This document shows, piece after piece, positions 49,201-63,240 of a stretch of DNA of 64,000 bases. The position numbers were made by a program, and so were the translations under genes. The notes under the pieces are model-generated. The model did no database searches, was not told where the DNA came from, and saw nothing but the letters and a program-made list of their open reading frames with translations. Every line of letters starts with the position of its first letter. The stretch's first letter is position 1. Source of the stretch: Mactra quadrangularis (lineage: Eukaryota > Mollusca > Bivalvia > Venerida > Mactridae); contig CM046298.1 of the NCBI GenBank assembly GCA_025267735.1, positions 31,037,264 through 31,101,263 of the forward strand, in the 5' to 3' direction.

Positions 49201-50650
49201 ATGTATGTCTTTATGAGAAATAGATCAGATTTTCATGGGGGAGACAATCCGGCCGCAAAGTGGTGATCGGGTGACCTGTCAATAACACATGACCAATGAC
49301 AGTGCTGGTTAGGCTGGCTGTGAGCGGTCAAGCGCGAAATCAGTCCGCCATGTTCAGTACAGTAATATACATGTATAGGCTACTGTAATATATGTCTATA
49401 TGAGAAATAGACCATATTTTCAGGGGGAGACAATCCAGCCGCAAAGTGGTGATCGGGTGACCAGTCCATGACACAGGACCAATGGCAGAGCTGGTTAGGC
49501 TGGCTGTGAGCGGTCAAGCGTGAAATCCATCCGCCATGTTCAGTAGAGGCATATACATGTATAGGCTACTGTACTATACATGTATGTCTATATGAGAAAT
49601 AGACCAGATTATCATGGGCAGACAATCCAGCCGCAAAGTGGTGATCGGGTGACCTGTCCATGATATGTGACCAATGGCAGTGCTGGTTAAGCTGGCTATG
49701 AGCGGTCAAGCGTGAAATTGGTCCACATGTTCAGTAGAGCCATATACATGAATAGCCTACTGTACTAAATGTCTATATGAGAAATAGACCAGATTTTTAG
49801 GGAGAGACAATCAAGCCGCAATGTGGTGATCGGGAGACCTGTCCATGACATGTGACCAATGGCAGTGCTGGTTTAGCTGGCTGTGAGCAGTCAAGCGCGA
49901 AATCGGTCGGCCATGTTCAGTAGAGGCATATACATGTATAGCCTACTGTACTATATGTCTGTATGAGAAATAGACCAGATTTTCAGGGGGAGACAATCCA
50001 GCCGCAAAGTGGTGATCGGGTGACCTGTCCATGACAGGTGACAAATGACAGTGCTGGTTAGGCTGGCTGTGAGCGGTCAAGCACGAAAACGGGCCGCCAT
50101 GTTCAGTAGAGTCATATACATGTATAGGCTACTGTACAATATGTCTTTATGGGAAATAGACCAGATTTTCAGGGGGAGACAATCCAGCCGCAAAGAGGTG
50201 ATCGAGTGACCTGTCCATGACACGTGACCAATGGCAGTGCTGGTTAGGCTGGCTGTGAGCGGTCAAGCGCAAAATCGGTCCGCCATGTTCTATAGAGTCA
50301 TATACATGTATAGCCTACTATATTATATGTCTATATGAGAAATAGACCAGATTTTCAGGGGGAGACAATCCGGCCGCAAAGTGGTGATCGGTTGACCTGT
50401 CCATGACACGTGACCTATGGCAGTGCTGGTTATGCTGTCAGTGAGCGGTCAAGCGCGAAATCGGTCCGCCATGTTCAGTAGAGTCATATGCATGTATAGG
50501 ATACTGTACTATATGTCTATATGAGAAATAGACCAAATTTTCAGGGGGAGACAATCCAGCCGCAAAGTGGTGATCGGGTGAGCTGTCAATCACATGTGAC
50601 CAATGCCAGTTCTGGTTAGGCTGGCTGTGAGCGTTCAAGCGCGAACTCGG
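46270..50650 (+). repeat. Higher-order repeat, ~2.43 kb (13 monomers)
   Basis: AGCACGAAAACGGGCCGCC with TTTATGGGAAATAG near 47,650 recurs near 50,080, and TATGCTGTCAGTGAGCGG near 48,004 recurs near 50,432; the shift is 2,428 bp. Upstream variants (AATGCAAAATC…CATAAACATG at about 45,965, 47,280 and 48,770) recur at other distances, so the higher-order pattern was reshuffled. Confidence 0.65.
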
Positions 50651-52601
50651 TCCGCCATGTTCAGTAGAGTCATATACATGTATAGGCTATTGTATTATAC
50701 ATGAATGTCTATGTGAGAAATAGACCAGATTTTCAGGGGAGACAATCAAGCCGCAAAGTGGTGATCGGGCGACCTGTCCATAACACGTGACCAATGGCAG
50801 TGCTTGTTAGGCTGGCTGTGAGCGGTCAAGGGCGAAATCAGTCCCCCATGTTCAGTAGAGTCATATACATGTATAGGATACTGTACTATATGTCAATATG
50901 AGAAAAATACCAGATTTTCAGGGGGAGACAATCCAGCCGCAAAGTGGTGATCGGGTGACCTGTCCATGACACATGTCAAATGGCAGTGCTGGTTAGGCAG
51001 GCTGTGAGCGGTCAAGCGTAAAATCGGTCCCCCTTGTTCAGTAGAGTCATATACATGTATAGGCTACTGTACTATATGTCTATAAGAGAATTAGACCAGA
51101 TTTTCATGGGGGAGACAATCCAGCTGCAAAGTGGTGATCAGATGACCGGTCCATGACACTTGACCAATTTTAGTGTGGGTTTGGCTGGGTGTGAGCGGTC
51201 AAGCGCAAAATCGGTCCGCCATGTTCAGTAGAGTCATGTACATGTATAAGCTACTGTATTATACATGTATGTCTATATGAGAAATTGACCAGATTTTCAG
51301 GGGCAGACAATCCAGCCGCAAAGTAGTGATCCGGTGACCTGACCATGACACGTGACCAATGGCAGTGCTGGTTAGGCTGGCTGTGAGCGGTCAAGCATGA
51401 AATAGGGCCGCCATGGTCAGTAGAGTCATATACATGTATAGCCTACTGAACTAAATGTCTACATGAGAAATAGACCAGATTTTTAGGGAGAGTCAATCCA
51501 GCCACAAAGTGGTGATCGGGAGACCTGTCCACGACACGTGACCAATGGCAGTGCTGGTTAAGCTGGCTGTAAGCAGTCATGCGCGAAATCGGTCGGCCAT
51601 GTTCAGTACAGTCATATGCATGTATAGCCTACTGTACTATATTTCTATATGAGAAATAGACCAGATTTTCAGGGGGAGACAATCCAGCCGCAAAGTGGTG
51701 ATCGGGTGACCTGTCCATGACACGTTTCCAATGGCAGTGCTGGTTAGGCTGGCTGTGAATGGTCAAGCGCAAAATCGGTCCGCCATGTTCTATAGAGTCA
51801 TATACATGTATAGCCTACTGTTCTATATGTCTATATGAGAAATAGACCAGATTTTCAGGGGGAGACAATCCGGCCGCAAAGTGGTGATCGGGTGACCTGT
51901 CCATGACACGTGACCAATGGAAGTGCTGGTTATGCTGGCAGTGAGCGGTCAAGCGCGAAATCGGTCCGCCATGTTCAGTAGTCATATGCATGTATAGGAT
52001 ACTGTACTATATGTCTATATGAGAAATAGACCAGATTTTCAGGGGGAGACAATCCAGCCGCAAAGTGGTGATCGGGTGAGCTCTCCATGACAAGTGACCA
52101 ATGCCAGTGCTGGTTAGGCTGGCTGTGAGCGGTCAAGCGCAAAATCGGTCCGCCATGTTCTATAGAGTCATATACATGTACAGCCTACTGTACTATATGT
52201 CTATATGAGAAATATACCAGATTTTCAAAGGGAGACAATCCGGCTGCAAAGTGGTGATCGGGTGTCCTGTCCATGACACGTGACCAATGGAAGTGCTGGT
52301 TATGCTGGCTGTGAGTGGTCAAACGCAAAATCGGTCCGCCATGTTCAGTAGCGTCATATGCATGTATAGGATACTGTACTATATGTCTATATGAGAAATT
52401 GACCAGATTTTCAGGGGGAGACAATCCAGCCGCAAAGTGGTGATCGGGTGAGCTCTCCATGACATGTGACCAATGCCAGTGCTGGTTAGGCTGGCTGTGA
52501 GCGCTCACGCGGGAAATCGGTCCACCATGTTCAGTAGAGTCATATACATGTATAGGATACTGTACTATATGTCTATATGAGAAAAGTACCAGATTTTCAA
52601 G

Positions 52602-54674
52602 GGGAGACAATCCAGCCGCAAAGTGGTGATCGGGTGACCTGTCCATGAAACGTGACAAATGGCAGTGCTGCTTAGGCAGGCTGTGAGCGGTCAAGCGTAA
52701 AATCGGTCCCCCTTGTTCAGTAGAGTCGTATACATGTATAGGCTACTGTACTATATGTCTATAAGAGAATTAGACCAGATTTTCATGGGGGAGACAAACC
52801 AGCTGCAAAGTGGTGATCAGATGACTGGTCCATGACACTTGACCAATTTTAGTGCTGGTTTGGCTGGGTGTGAGCGGTCAAGCGCAAAATAGGTCCGCCA
52901 TGTTCAGTAGAGTCATGTACATGTATAGGCTACTGTATTATACATGTATGTCTATATCAGAAATTGACCAGATTTTCAGGGGGGAGACAATCCAGCCGCA
53001 AAGTGGTGATCCGGTGACCTGTCAATGACACGTCACCAATGGCAGTGCTGGTTAGGCTGGCTGTGAGCGGTCAAGTGCGAAATTGGTCCGCCATGTTCAG
53101 TAGAGTCATATACATGTATAGGCTACTGTATTATACATGTATGTCTATATGAGAAATAGACCAGATTTTTCAGGGGCAGACAATCCTGCCGCAAAGTGGT
53201 GATCGAGTGACATGTCCATGACACGTGACCATTTGCAGTGCTGGTTAGGTTGGTTGTGAGCGGTCAAGCGCGAAATCGGTCCACATGTTCAGTAGAGTCA
53301 TATACATGTATAGGCTACTGTACTAGATGTCTATATGAGAAATAGACCAGATTTTCTGGGGGAGACAATCCAGCGGCAAAATGGTGATCGGGTGACCAGT
53401 CCATGACACGTGACCAATGGCAGAGCTGGTTAGGCTGGCTGTGAGCGGTCAAGCGTGAAATCTGTCCGCCATGTTCAGTAGAGGCATATACATGTATAGG
53501 CTATTGTACTATACATGTATGTCTATATGAGAAATAGACCAGATTTTCAGGGGCAGACAATCCAGCCGCAAAGTGGTGATCGGGTGGACCTGTCCATGAC
53601 ACGTGACCAATGGCAGTGCTGGTTAAACTGGCTATGAGCGGTCAGGCGTGAAATCGGTCCACATGTTCAGTAGAGTCATATACATATAAAGCCTACTGTA
53701 CTAAATGGCTATATGAGAAATAGACCAGATTTTCAGGGAGAGACAATCCAGCCGCAAATTGGTGATCGGGAGACCTGTCCATTACACGTGACCAATGGCA
53801 GTGCTGGTTAAGCTGGCTGTGAGCACTCAAGCGCGAAATCGGTCGGTAATGTTCAGTAAAGGCATATACATGTATAGCCTACTGTACTATATGTCTATAT
53901 GAGAAATAGACCAGATTTTCAGGGGGAGACAATCCAGCCGCAAAGTGGTGATCGGGTGACCTGTCCATGACACATGACCAATGGCAGTGCTGGTTAGGCT
54001 GGCTGTGAGCAGTCAAGCACGAAATTGGTCCACCATGTTCAGTACAGTCATATACATGTATAGCCTACTGTACTATACGTGTATGTCTATATGAGAAATA
54101 GACCAGATTTTCATGGGGGAGACAATCCAGCTGCAAAGTGGTGATCAGATGACCCGTCCTACACGCGTGACCAATGGCAGTGCTGGTTAGGCTGGCTGTG
54201 AGCGGTCAACCGCCAAATCGGTCCCCCATGTTCAGTAGAGTCATATACATGTATAGGATACTGTACTATATGTCTATATGAGAAATATACCAGATTTTCA
54301 GGGGGAGACAATCCAGCCGCAAAGTGGTGATCGGGTGACCTGTCCATGACATGTGACTAATGGCAGTGCTGGTTAGGCCGGCTGTGAGCGGTCAAGCGTG
54401 AAATAGGTCCGCCATTTTCAGTAGAGTCATATACATGTATTGGCTACTCTACTATTTGTCTTTATGAGAAAAAGACGAGATTTTCAGGGGGAGACAATCC
54501 AGCCACAAAGTGGAGATCGGGTGACCTGTCCACTACACGTGACCAATGGCAGTGCTTGTTAGGCTGGCTGTGAGCGGTCAAGCGCGAAATCGGTCCGCCA
54601 TGTTCAGTAGAGTCATATACATGTATTGGCTACTGTACTATATGTCAATATGAGAAATAGACCAGATTTTCAGG
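52602..54674 (+). repeat. 2,073-bp duplicated block, copy 1
   Basis: About 11 monomers repeated immediately downstream at a constant 2,073-bp offset. Rare variants are shared, for example CATGAAACGTGACAAATGGC, GGTGGACCTGTCC, CTACACGCGTGACC and AAGACGAGATTTTC. I noticed only a handful of differences, near 53,463, 53,711, 53,765 and 54,395. Confidence 0.9.
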
Positions 54675-56747
54675 GGGAGACAATCCAGCCGCAAAGTGGT
54701 GATCGGGTGACCTGTCCATGAAACGTGACAAATGGCAGTGCTGCTTAGGCAGGCTGTGAGCGGTCAAGCGTAAAATCGGTCCCCCTTGTTCAGTAGAGTC
54801 GTATACATGTATAGGCTACTGTACTATATGTCTATAAGAGAATTAGACCAGATTTTCATGGGGGAGACAAACCAGCTGCAAAGTGGTGATCAGATGACTG
54901 GTCCATGACACTTGACCAATTTTAGTGCTGGTTTGGCTGGGTGTGAGCGGTCAAGCGCAAAATAGGTCCGCCATGTTCAGTAGAGTCATGTACATGTATA
55001 GGCTACTGTATTATACATGTATGTCTATATCAGAAATTGACCAGATTTTCAGGGGGGAGACAATCCAGCCGCAAAGTGGTGATCCGGTGACCTGTCAATG
55101 ACACGTCACCAATGGCAGTGCTGGTTAGGCTGGCTGTGAGCGGTCAAGTGCGAAATTGGTCCGCCATGTTCAGTAGAGTCATATACATGTATAGGCTACT
55201 GTATTATACATGTATGTCTATATGAGAAATAGACCAGATTTTTCAGGGGCAGACAATCCTGCCGCAAAGTGGTGATCGAGTGACATGTCCATGACACGTG
55301 ACCATTTGCAGTGCTGGTTAGGTTGGTTGTGAGCGGTCAAGCGCGAAATCGGTCCACATGTTCAGTAGAGTCATATACATGTATAGGCTACTGTACTAGA
55401 TGTCTATATGAGAAATAGACCAGATTTTCTGGGGGAGACAATCCAGCGGCAAAATGGTGATCGGGTGACCAGTCCATGACACGTGACCAATGGCAGAGCT
55501 GGTTAGGCTGGCTGTGAGCGGTCAAGCGTGAAATCCGTCCGCCATGTTCAGTAGAGGCATATACATGTATAGGCTATTGTACTATACATGTATGTCTATA
55601 TGAGAAATAGACCAGATTTTCAGGGGCAGACAATCCAGCCGCAAAGTGGTGATCGGGTGGACCTGTCCATGACACGTGACCAATGGCAGTGCTGGTTAAA
55701 CTGGCTATGAGCGGTCAGGCGTGAAATCGGTCCACATGTTCAGTAGAGTCATATACATATAAAGCCTACTGTACTAAATGGCTATACGAGAAATAGACCA
55801 GATTTTCAGGGAGAGACAATCCAGCCGCAAATTGGTTATCGGGAGACCTGTCCATTACACGTGACCAATGGCAGTGCTGGTTAAGCTGGCTGTGAGCACT
55901 CAAGCGCGAAATCGGTCGGTAATGTTCAGTAAAGGCATATACATGTATAGCCTACTGTACTATATGTCTATATGAGAAATAGACCAGATTTTCAGGGGGA
56001 GACAATCCAGCCGCAAAGTGGTGATCGGGTGACCTGTCCATGACACATGACCAATGGCAGTGCTGGTTAGGCTGGCTGTGAGCAGTCAAGCACGAAATTG
56101 GTCCACCATGTTCAGTACAGTCATATACATGTATAGCCTACTGTACTATACGTGTATGTCTATATGAGAAATAGACCAGATTTTCATGGGGGAGACAATC
56201 CAGCTGCAAAGTGGTGATCAGATGACCCGTCCTACACGCGTGACCAATGGCAGTGCTGGTTAGGCTGGCTGTGAGCGGTCAACCGCCAAATCGGTCCCCC
56301 ATGTTCAGTAGAGTCATATACATGTATAGGATACTGTACTATATGTCTATATGAGAAATATACCAGATTTTCAGGGGGAGACAATCCAGCCGCAAAGTGG
56401 TGATCGGGTGACCTGTCCATGACATGTGACTAATGGCAGTGCTGGTTAGGCCGGCTGTGAGCGGTCAAGCGTGAAATCGGTCCGCCATTTTCAGTAGAGT
56501 CATATACATGTATTGGCTACTCTACTATTTGTCTTTATGAGAAAAAGACGAGATTTTCAGGGGGAGACAATCCAGCCACAAAGTGGAGATCGGGTGACCT
56601 GTCCACTACACGTGACCAATGGCAGTGCTTGTTAGGCTGGCTGTGAGCGGTCAAGCGCGAAATCGGTCCGCCATGTTCAGTAGAGTCATATACATGTATT
56701 GGCTACTGTACTATATGTCAATATGAGAAATAGACCAGATTTTCAGG
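54675..56747 (+). repeat. 2,073-bp duplicated block, copy 2
   Basis: Almost identical to 52,602-54,674. The match ends where CCGCATTGTGGTGATCGG begins near 56,760. Either a very recent unequal crossover or an assembly duplication. Confidence 0.9.
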
Positions 56748-57453
56748 GGGAGACAATCCAGCCGCATTGTGGTGATCGGGTGACCTGTTCATGACACGTG
56801 ACCAATGGCCGTGCTGGTTAGGCTGGCTGTGAGCGGTCAAGCAGCATAACGGTCCACCATGTTCAATAGAGTCAAATAAATAAATAGACTACTGTACTAT
56901 ATGTCTATATGAGAAATAGACCAGATTTTCAGGGGGAGTCAAACCAGCCGCAAAGTGGTGATCGGGTGACCTCACCATGACTTGGACCAATGGCAGTGCT
57001 GGTTAGGCTGGCTGTGAGCGGTCAAGCGCGAAATCGGTCCGCCATATTCAGTAGAGTCATATACATGTATTGGCTACTGTACTATATGTCTATATGAGAA
57101 ATAGACCAGATTTTCAGGGGGAGACAATCCAGCCGCATTGTGGTGATCGGGTGACCTGTTCATGACACGTGACCAATGGCCGTGCTGGTTAGGCTGGCTG
57201 TGAGCGGTCAAGCAGCATAACGGTCCACCATGTTCAATAGAGTCAAATAAATAAATAGACTACTGTACTATATGTCAATATGAGAAATAGACCAGATTTT
57301 CAGGGTGAGTCAAACCAGCCGCAAAGTGGTGATCGGGTGACCTGTCCATGACACGTGACCAATGGCAGTGCTGGTTAGGCTGGCTGTGAGCGGTCAAGCG
57401 CGAAATCGGTCCGCCATTTTCAGTAGAGTCATATACATGTATAGGCTACTGTA

Positions 57454-58030
57454 TAGTGCGGACACATTGACCCCGACCTGACCTTTATGCAAGAATATTC
57501 ATTACATTGAATACGAAGGTAGTATTAATGTTCGAAAACAATCGGATTATACCGTCAAGGCTCGAATGTAATTATAACACGGATTAATTTTAAAGTGCAT
57601 TTAAAGTGTACAATGAGTCTCTATTACACATAGGCCGGACCAAAATATACGATGAGTCTAGCTACCAATTCAAAAGTTGTAGGTTTTAGCCCCACAACCG
57701 CCATCCCCGCCGATTTTATTATAATTTGTAATTACAAATGTAAGAAAACAAGTTTCACGTTTGAATGCACATGTATACTCTATACAGTTCTTGATAAACT
57801 TATAATGTAAGCCATAGCCGACATTACACCCTCAAAACCTACAAGCCCCATGCAACCCAACTAAGTACCCGTTGATGCTATTTACAATCAATGTTAATCG
57901 ACTGCTTATTTTAAATACGTAACAAGCCGAAGTGTAGATTAGGCAAGGTATTGATTTTCATCGGGATATGTGTATCTGATAATAAGATGCAAATGAGAAA
58001 GGTAAGGTCGGGGTCAATATGTCCGCACTA
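57454..58030. mobile_element. 577-bp TIR element in the array with TA duplication
   Basis: The left end is TAGTGCGGACACATTGACC and the right end in reverse complement TAGTGCGGACATATTGACC. Similarity extends to about 33 bp with two mismatches. TA flanks both ends (57,452-57,453 and 58,031-58,032), and removal restores the monomer's CTACTGTACTATATG. There is no transposase frame. The TA duplication suggests a Tc1/mariner-type MITE. Confidence 0.87.
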
Positions 58031-59339
58031 TACTATATGTTTATATGAGAAAAAGACCAGATTTTCAGGGGGAGACAATCCAGCCGCAAAGTAGTTATCC
58101 GGTGACCTGTCCATGACACGTGACCAATGGCAGTGCTGGTTAGGCTGGCTGTGAGCGGTCAAGTGAGAAATCGGTCCACATGTTCAGTACAGTCATATTC
58201 ATGTATAGCCTACTGCACTAAATGACTATTTGAGAAATCGACCAGATTTTCAGGGAGAGACAATCCAGCCGCAAAGTGGTGATCAGGCGACCTGTCCATG
58301 ACACGTGACCAATGGCAGTGCTGGTTAGGATGGCTGTGAGCGGTCAAGCATGAAAACGGTCTGCCATGCCCAGTAGAGTCATATACATGTATAGCCTACT
58401 GTACTATATGTCTAAATGAGAAATAGACCAGATTTTCTGGGGGAGACAATCCAGCCGCAAAGTGGTGATCGGGTGACCAGTCCATGACACGTGACAAATG
58501 GCAGTGCTATTTAGGCTGGCTGTGAGCGGTCAAGCAAGAAATCGGTCCGCCATGTTCTGAAGAGTCATATGCATGTATAGGATACTGTACTATACATGTA
58601 TGTCTATATGAGAAATAGACCAGATTTTCAGGGGCAGACAATCCAGCCGCAAAGTGGTGATCAGGTGACCTGTCCATGACACGTGACCAATGGCAGTGCT
58701 GGTTAAGCAGGCTATGGGCGGTCAAGCGCAAAATCGGGACACATGTTCAGTAGAGTCATATACATGTATAGGCTACTGAACAGTATGTCTTTATGATAAA
58801 TAGACCAGATTTTCAGGGGGAGACAATCCAGCCCCAAAGTGGTGATCGGGTGACCTGTCCATGACTAGTGACCAATGGCAGTGCTGGTTAGGCTGGCTGT
58901 GAGCGGTCAACGCCTAATCGGTCCGCCATGTTCAGTACTGTCATATACATGTATAGCCTACTGTACTAAATGTCTATATGAGAAATAGACCAGATTTTCA
59001 TGGGGGAGACAATCCAGCCGCAAAGTGGTGATCGGGTGACCTTTCCATGACACATGATCAATGGCAGTGCTGGTTAGGTTGGTTGTGAGCGGTCAAGCGC
59101 AAAATTGTTCCACAATGTTCAGTTAAGTCATATACATGTATAGCCTACTGTACTGTACATGTAAGTCTATATGAGAAATAGAACAGATTTTCAGGGGGAG
59201 ACAATGCAGCCGCAAAGTGGTGATCTGGTGACCTGTCCCTGACATGTGACCAATGGCAGTGCTGGTTAGGCTGGCTGCAAGTGGTCAAGAGCGAAATCAG
59301 TCCGCCATATTCAGTAAAGTCATATACATGTATAGCCTC

Positions 59340-60070
59340 CTGTACTATATGTCAATATGAGAAATAGACCAGATTTTCAGGGGGAGACAATCCAGCCGCA
59401 AAGTGGTGATCGGGTGACCTGTCAATAACACAAGACCAATGACAGTGCTGGTTAGACTGGCTGTGAGCGTTCAAGCGCGAAATCAGTCCGCCATGTTCAG
59501 TACAGTAATATACATGTATAGGATACTGTATTATACAATGTATGTTTATATGAAAAAAAGACCTGATCTTCAGGGGGAGACAATCCAGACGCAAAGTGGT
59601 GATTGGATGACCTATCCATCACACATGACCAATTGCAGTGCTGGTTAGGATGGCTGTGAGCGGTCAAGCGCGAAATCGGTCTGCCATGTTCAGTACAGTC
59701 ATATACATGTATAGCCTACTGTACTATATGTCAATATGAGAAATAGACCAGATTTTTAGGGAGAGACAATCCAGCCGCAAAGTGGTGATCGGGTGACCTG
59801 TCAATAACACAAGACCAATGACAGTGCTGGTTAGACTGGCTGTGAGCGTTCAAGTGCGAAATCAGTCCGCCATGTTCAGTAGAGTAATATACATGTATAG
59901 GATACTGTATTATACAATGTATGTTTATATGAAAAAAAGACCTGATCTTCAGGGGGAGACAATCCAGACGCAAAGTGGTGATTGGATGACCTATCAATCA
60001 CACATGACTAATGGCAGTGCTGGTTAGGATGGCTGTGAGCGGTCAAGCGCGAAATCGGTCTGCCATGTTC
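59340..60070 (+). repeat. Local duplicated dimer, 379-bp period
   Basis: CAATAACACAAGACCAATGA and GAAAAAAAGACCTGATCTTC each occur twice, 379 bp apart (about two monomers), with few differences. The matching 69-codon plus-strand frames at 59,439 and 59,818 come from this duplication. Confidence 0.8.
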
Positions 60071-62904
60071 AGTACAGTCATATACATGTATAGCCTACTG
60101 TACTATATGTCTATATGAGAAATAGACCAGATTTTTAGGGAGAGACAATCCAGCCGCAAAGTGGTGATCGGGAGACCTGTCCATGACACGTGACCAATGG
60201 CAATGCTGGTTAAGCTGGCTGTGTGTGGTCAAGCGCTAAATCGGTCCGCCATGTTCAGTAGAGTCATAGACATGTATAGGCTACTGTACTATATGTCTAT
60301 ATGAGACATAGACCAGATTTTCAGGGGGAGACAATCCAGCCGCAAAGTTGTGATCGGGTGACCTGTCCATGACACTTGACCAATGGCAGTGCTGGTTAGG
60401 CTGGCTGTGACCGGTCAAGCATGAAGTCGTTCGGCCGTGTTCAGTACAGTCATATACATATATAGCATACTATACTATATGTCTATATGACAAATTGACC
60501 AGATTTTCAGGGGGAGACAATCCTGCCACAAAGTGGTGATCAGGTGACCTGTCTGTGACACGTGACCTATGGCAGTGCTGGTTAGACTGACTGTGAGCGG
60601 TCAAGCGCTAAATCGGTCCCCGATGTTCAGTAGAGTCATATACATGTATAGCCTACTGTACTATATGTCTGTATGAGAAATAAACCAGATTTTTAGGGGG
60701 ACGTAATCCAGCCGCAAAGTGGTAATCAGGTGTCCTGTCCATGACACGTGACCAATGGCAGTGCTGGTTAGGCTGGCTGCGAGCAGTCAAGCGCAAATCA
60801 GTCCGCCATGTTCAGTAGAGTCATGTACATATATAGGCTACTGTACTATATGTCAATATAGGAAATAGAACAGATTTTCATGGGGAAACAATCCAGCTGC
60901 AAAGTGGTGATCGGGTGACCTGTTCATGACACGTGACCAATGGCAGTGCTGGTAAGGCTTGTTGTGAGCAGTCAAGCGGCAAATCGGTCCGCCATGTTCA
61001 GTAGAGTCATATACATGTACAGGGTACTGTTCTATATGTCTATATGAGGAATTGAACTGATTTTCAGGGGGAGACAATCCAGCCGCAAAGTGGTGATCGG
61101 GTGACCTGTCCATGACACGTGACCAATGGCAGTGCTGGTTATACTGGCTGTGAGCGTTCAAGCCCGAAATCGGTCCACCATGTTCAGTACAGTCATATAC
61201 ATGTATAGCCTACTGTACTATATGTCTATATGAGAAATATACCAGATTTTCAGGGGGAGACAATCCAGCCGCAAAGTGGTGATCGGGTGACCTGTTCATA
61301 ACACGTGACCAATGGCAGTGCTGGTTAGGCTGGCTGTGAGCGGTCAAGCGCAAAATCGGTCCCCCATGTTCAGTAGAGTCATATACATGTATAGGATACT
61401 GTACTATATGTCTATATGAGAAATATACCAGATTTTCAGGGGGAGACAATCCAGCCGCAAAGTGGTGATCGGGTGACCTGTCCATGACACTTGACAAATG
61501 GCAGTGCTGGTTAGGCAGGCTGTGAGTGGTCAAGCGCAAAATCGGTCCCCCTTGTTCAGTAGAGTCATATACATGTATAGGCTACTGTACTATATTTCTA
61601 TAAGAGAATTAGACCAGATTTTCAGGGGGAGACAATCCGGCCGCAAAGTGGTGATCGGGTGACCTGTCAATGACTTGGACCAATGGCAGTGCTGGTTAGG
61701 CCGTCTGTGAGCGGTCAAGCGTGAAATCGGTCCGCCATTTTCAGTAGAGTCATATACATGTATAGGCTACTCTACTATATGTCTATAGGAGAAATAGACA
61801 AGATGTTCAGGGGGAGACAATCCCGCCACAAAGTGGAGATCGGGTGACCTGTCCACTACACGTGACCAATGGCAGTGCTTGTTAGGCTGGCTGTGAGCGG
61901 TCAAGCGCGAAATCAGTCCGCCATGTTCAGTAGAGTCATATACATGTATTGGCTACTGTACTATATGTCAATATGAGAAATAGACCAGATTTTCAGGGGG
62001 AGACAATCCAGCTGCATTGTGGTGATCGGGTGACCTGTTCATGACAGGTGACCAATGGCAGTGCTGGTTAGGCTGGCTGTGAGCGGTCAAGTGTGAAATC
62101 ACTCCGCCATGTTCAGTAGAGTCATATACATGTATATGCTACTGTACTATACATGTATGTCAATATGAGAAATAGACAAGATTTTCAGGGGGAGACAATC
62201 CAGCCACAAAGTGGAGATCGGGTGACCTGTCCACTACACGTGACCAATGGCAGTGCTGGTAAAGCTCGCTGTGAGCAGTCAAGCGCGAAATAGGTTGGCC
62301 ATGTTCAGTAGAGGCATATACATGTATAGCCTACTGTACTATATGTCTATATGAGAAATAGACCAGATTTTCAGGGGGAGACAATCCAGCCACAAAGTGG
62401 TGATCGGGTGACCTGTCCATGACAGGTGACAAATGACAGTGCTGGTTAGGCTGGCTGTGAGCGGTCAAGCGCGAAAACGGGCCGCCATGTTCAGTAGAGT
62501 CATATACATGTATAGGCTACTGTACAATATGTCTTTATGAGAAATAGACCAGATTTTCAGGGGGAGACAATCCAGCCACAAAGGCGTGATCGGGTGACCT
62601 GTCCACTACACGTGACTAATGGCAGTGCTTGTTAGGCTGGCTGTGAGCGGTCAAGCGCGAAATCGGTCCGCCATTTTCAGTAGAGTCATATACATGTATT
62701 GGCTACTGTACTATATGTCAATATGAGAAATAGACCAGATTTTCAGGGGGAGACAATCCAGCCGCATTGTGGTGATCGGGTAACCTGTTCATGACACGTG
62801 ACCAATGGCAGTGCTGGTTAGGCTGGCTGTGAGCGGTCAAGCAGCAAATCGGTCCGCCATTTTCAATAGAGTCATATACATGTATAGCCTACTGTACTAT
62901 ATGT

Positions 62905-63240
62905 CTATATGAGAAATAGACCAGATATTCAGGGGGAGACAATCGAGCTGCAAAGTGGTGATCGGGTGACCTGTCCATGACACGTGACCAATGGCAGTGC
63001 TGGTTAGGCTGGCTGTGAGCGGTCAAGTAGAGTCATATACATGTATAGGCTATTTTATTATACATGAATGTCTATGTGAGAAATAGACCAGATATTCAGG
63101 GGGAGACAATCGAGCTGCAAAGTGGTGATCGGGTGACCTGTCCATGACACGTGACCAATGGCAGTGCTGGTTAGGCTGGCTGTGAGCGGTCAAGTAGAGT
63201 CATATACATGTATAGGCTATTTTATTATACTTGAATGTCT
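62905..63240 (+). repeat. Two shortened monomers (~167 bp) in tandem
   Basis: GCGGTCAAG joins directly to TAGAGTCATATAC near 63,021-63,030 and again near 63,188-63,197. The CGCGAAATCGGTCCGCC part is missing in both. They also share AATCGAGCTGCAAAGTGG and GGCTATTTTATTATAC. A deletion arose once and was then duplicated. Confidence 0.8.
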
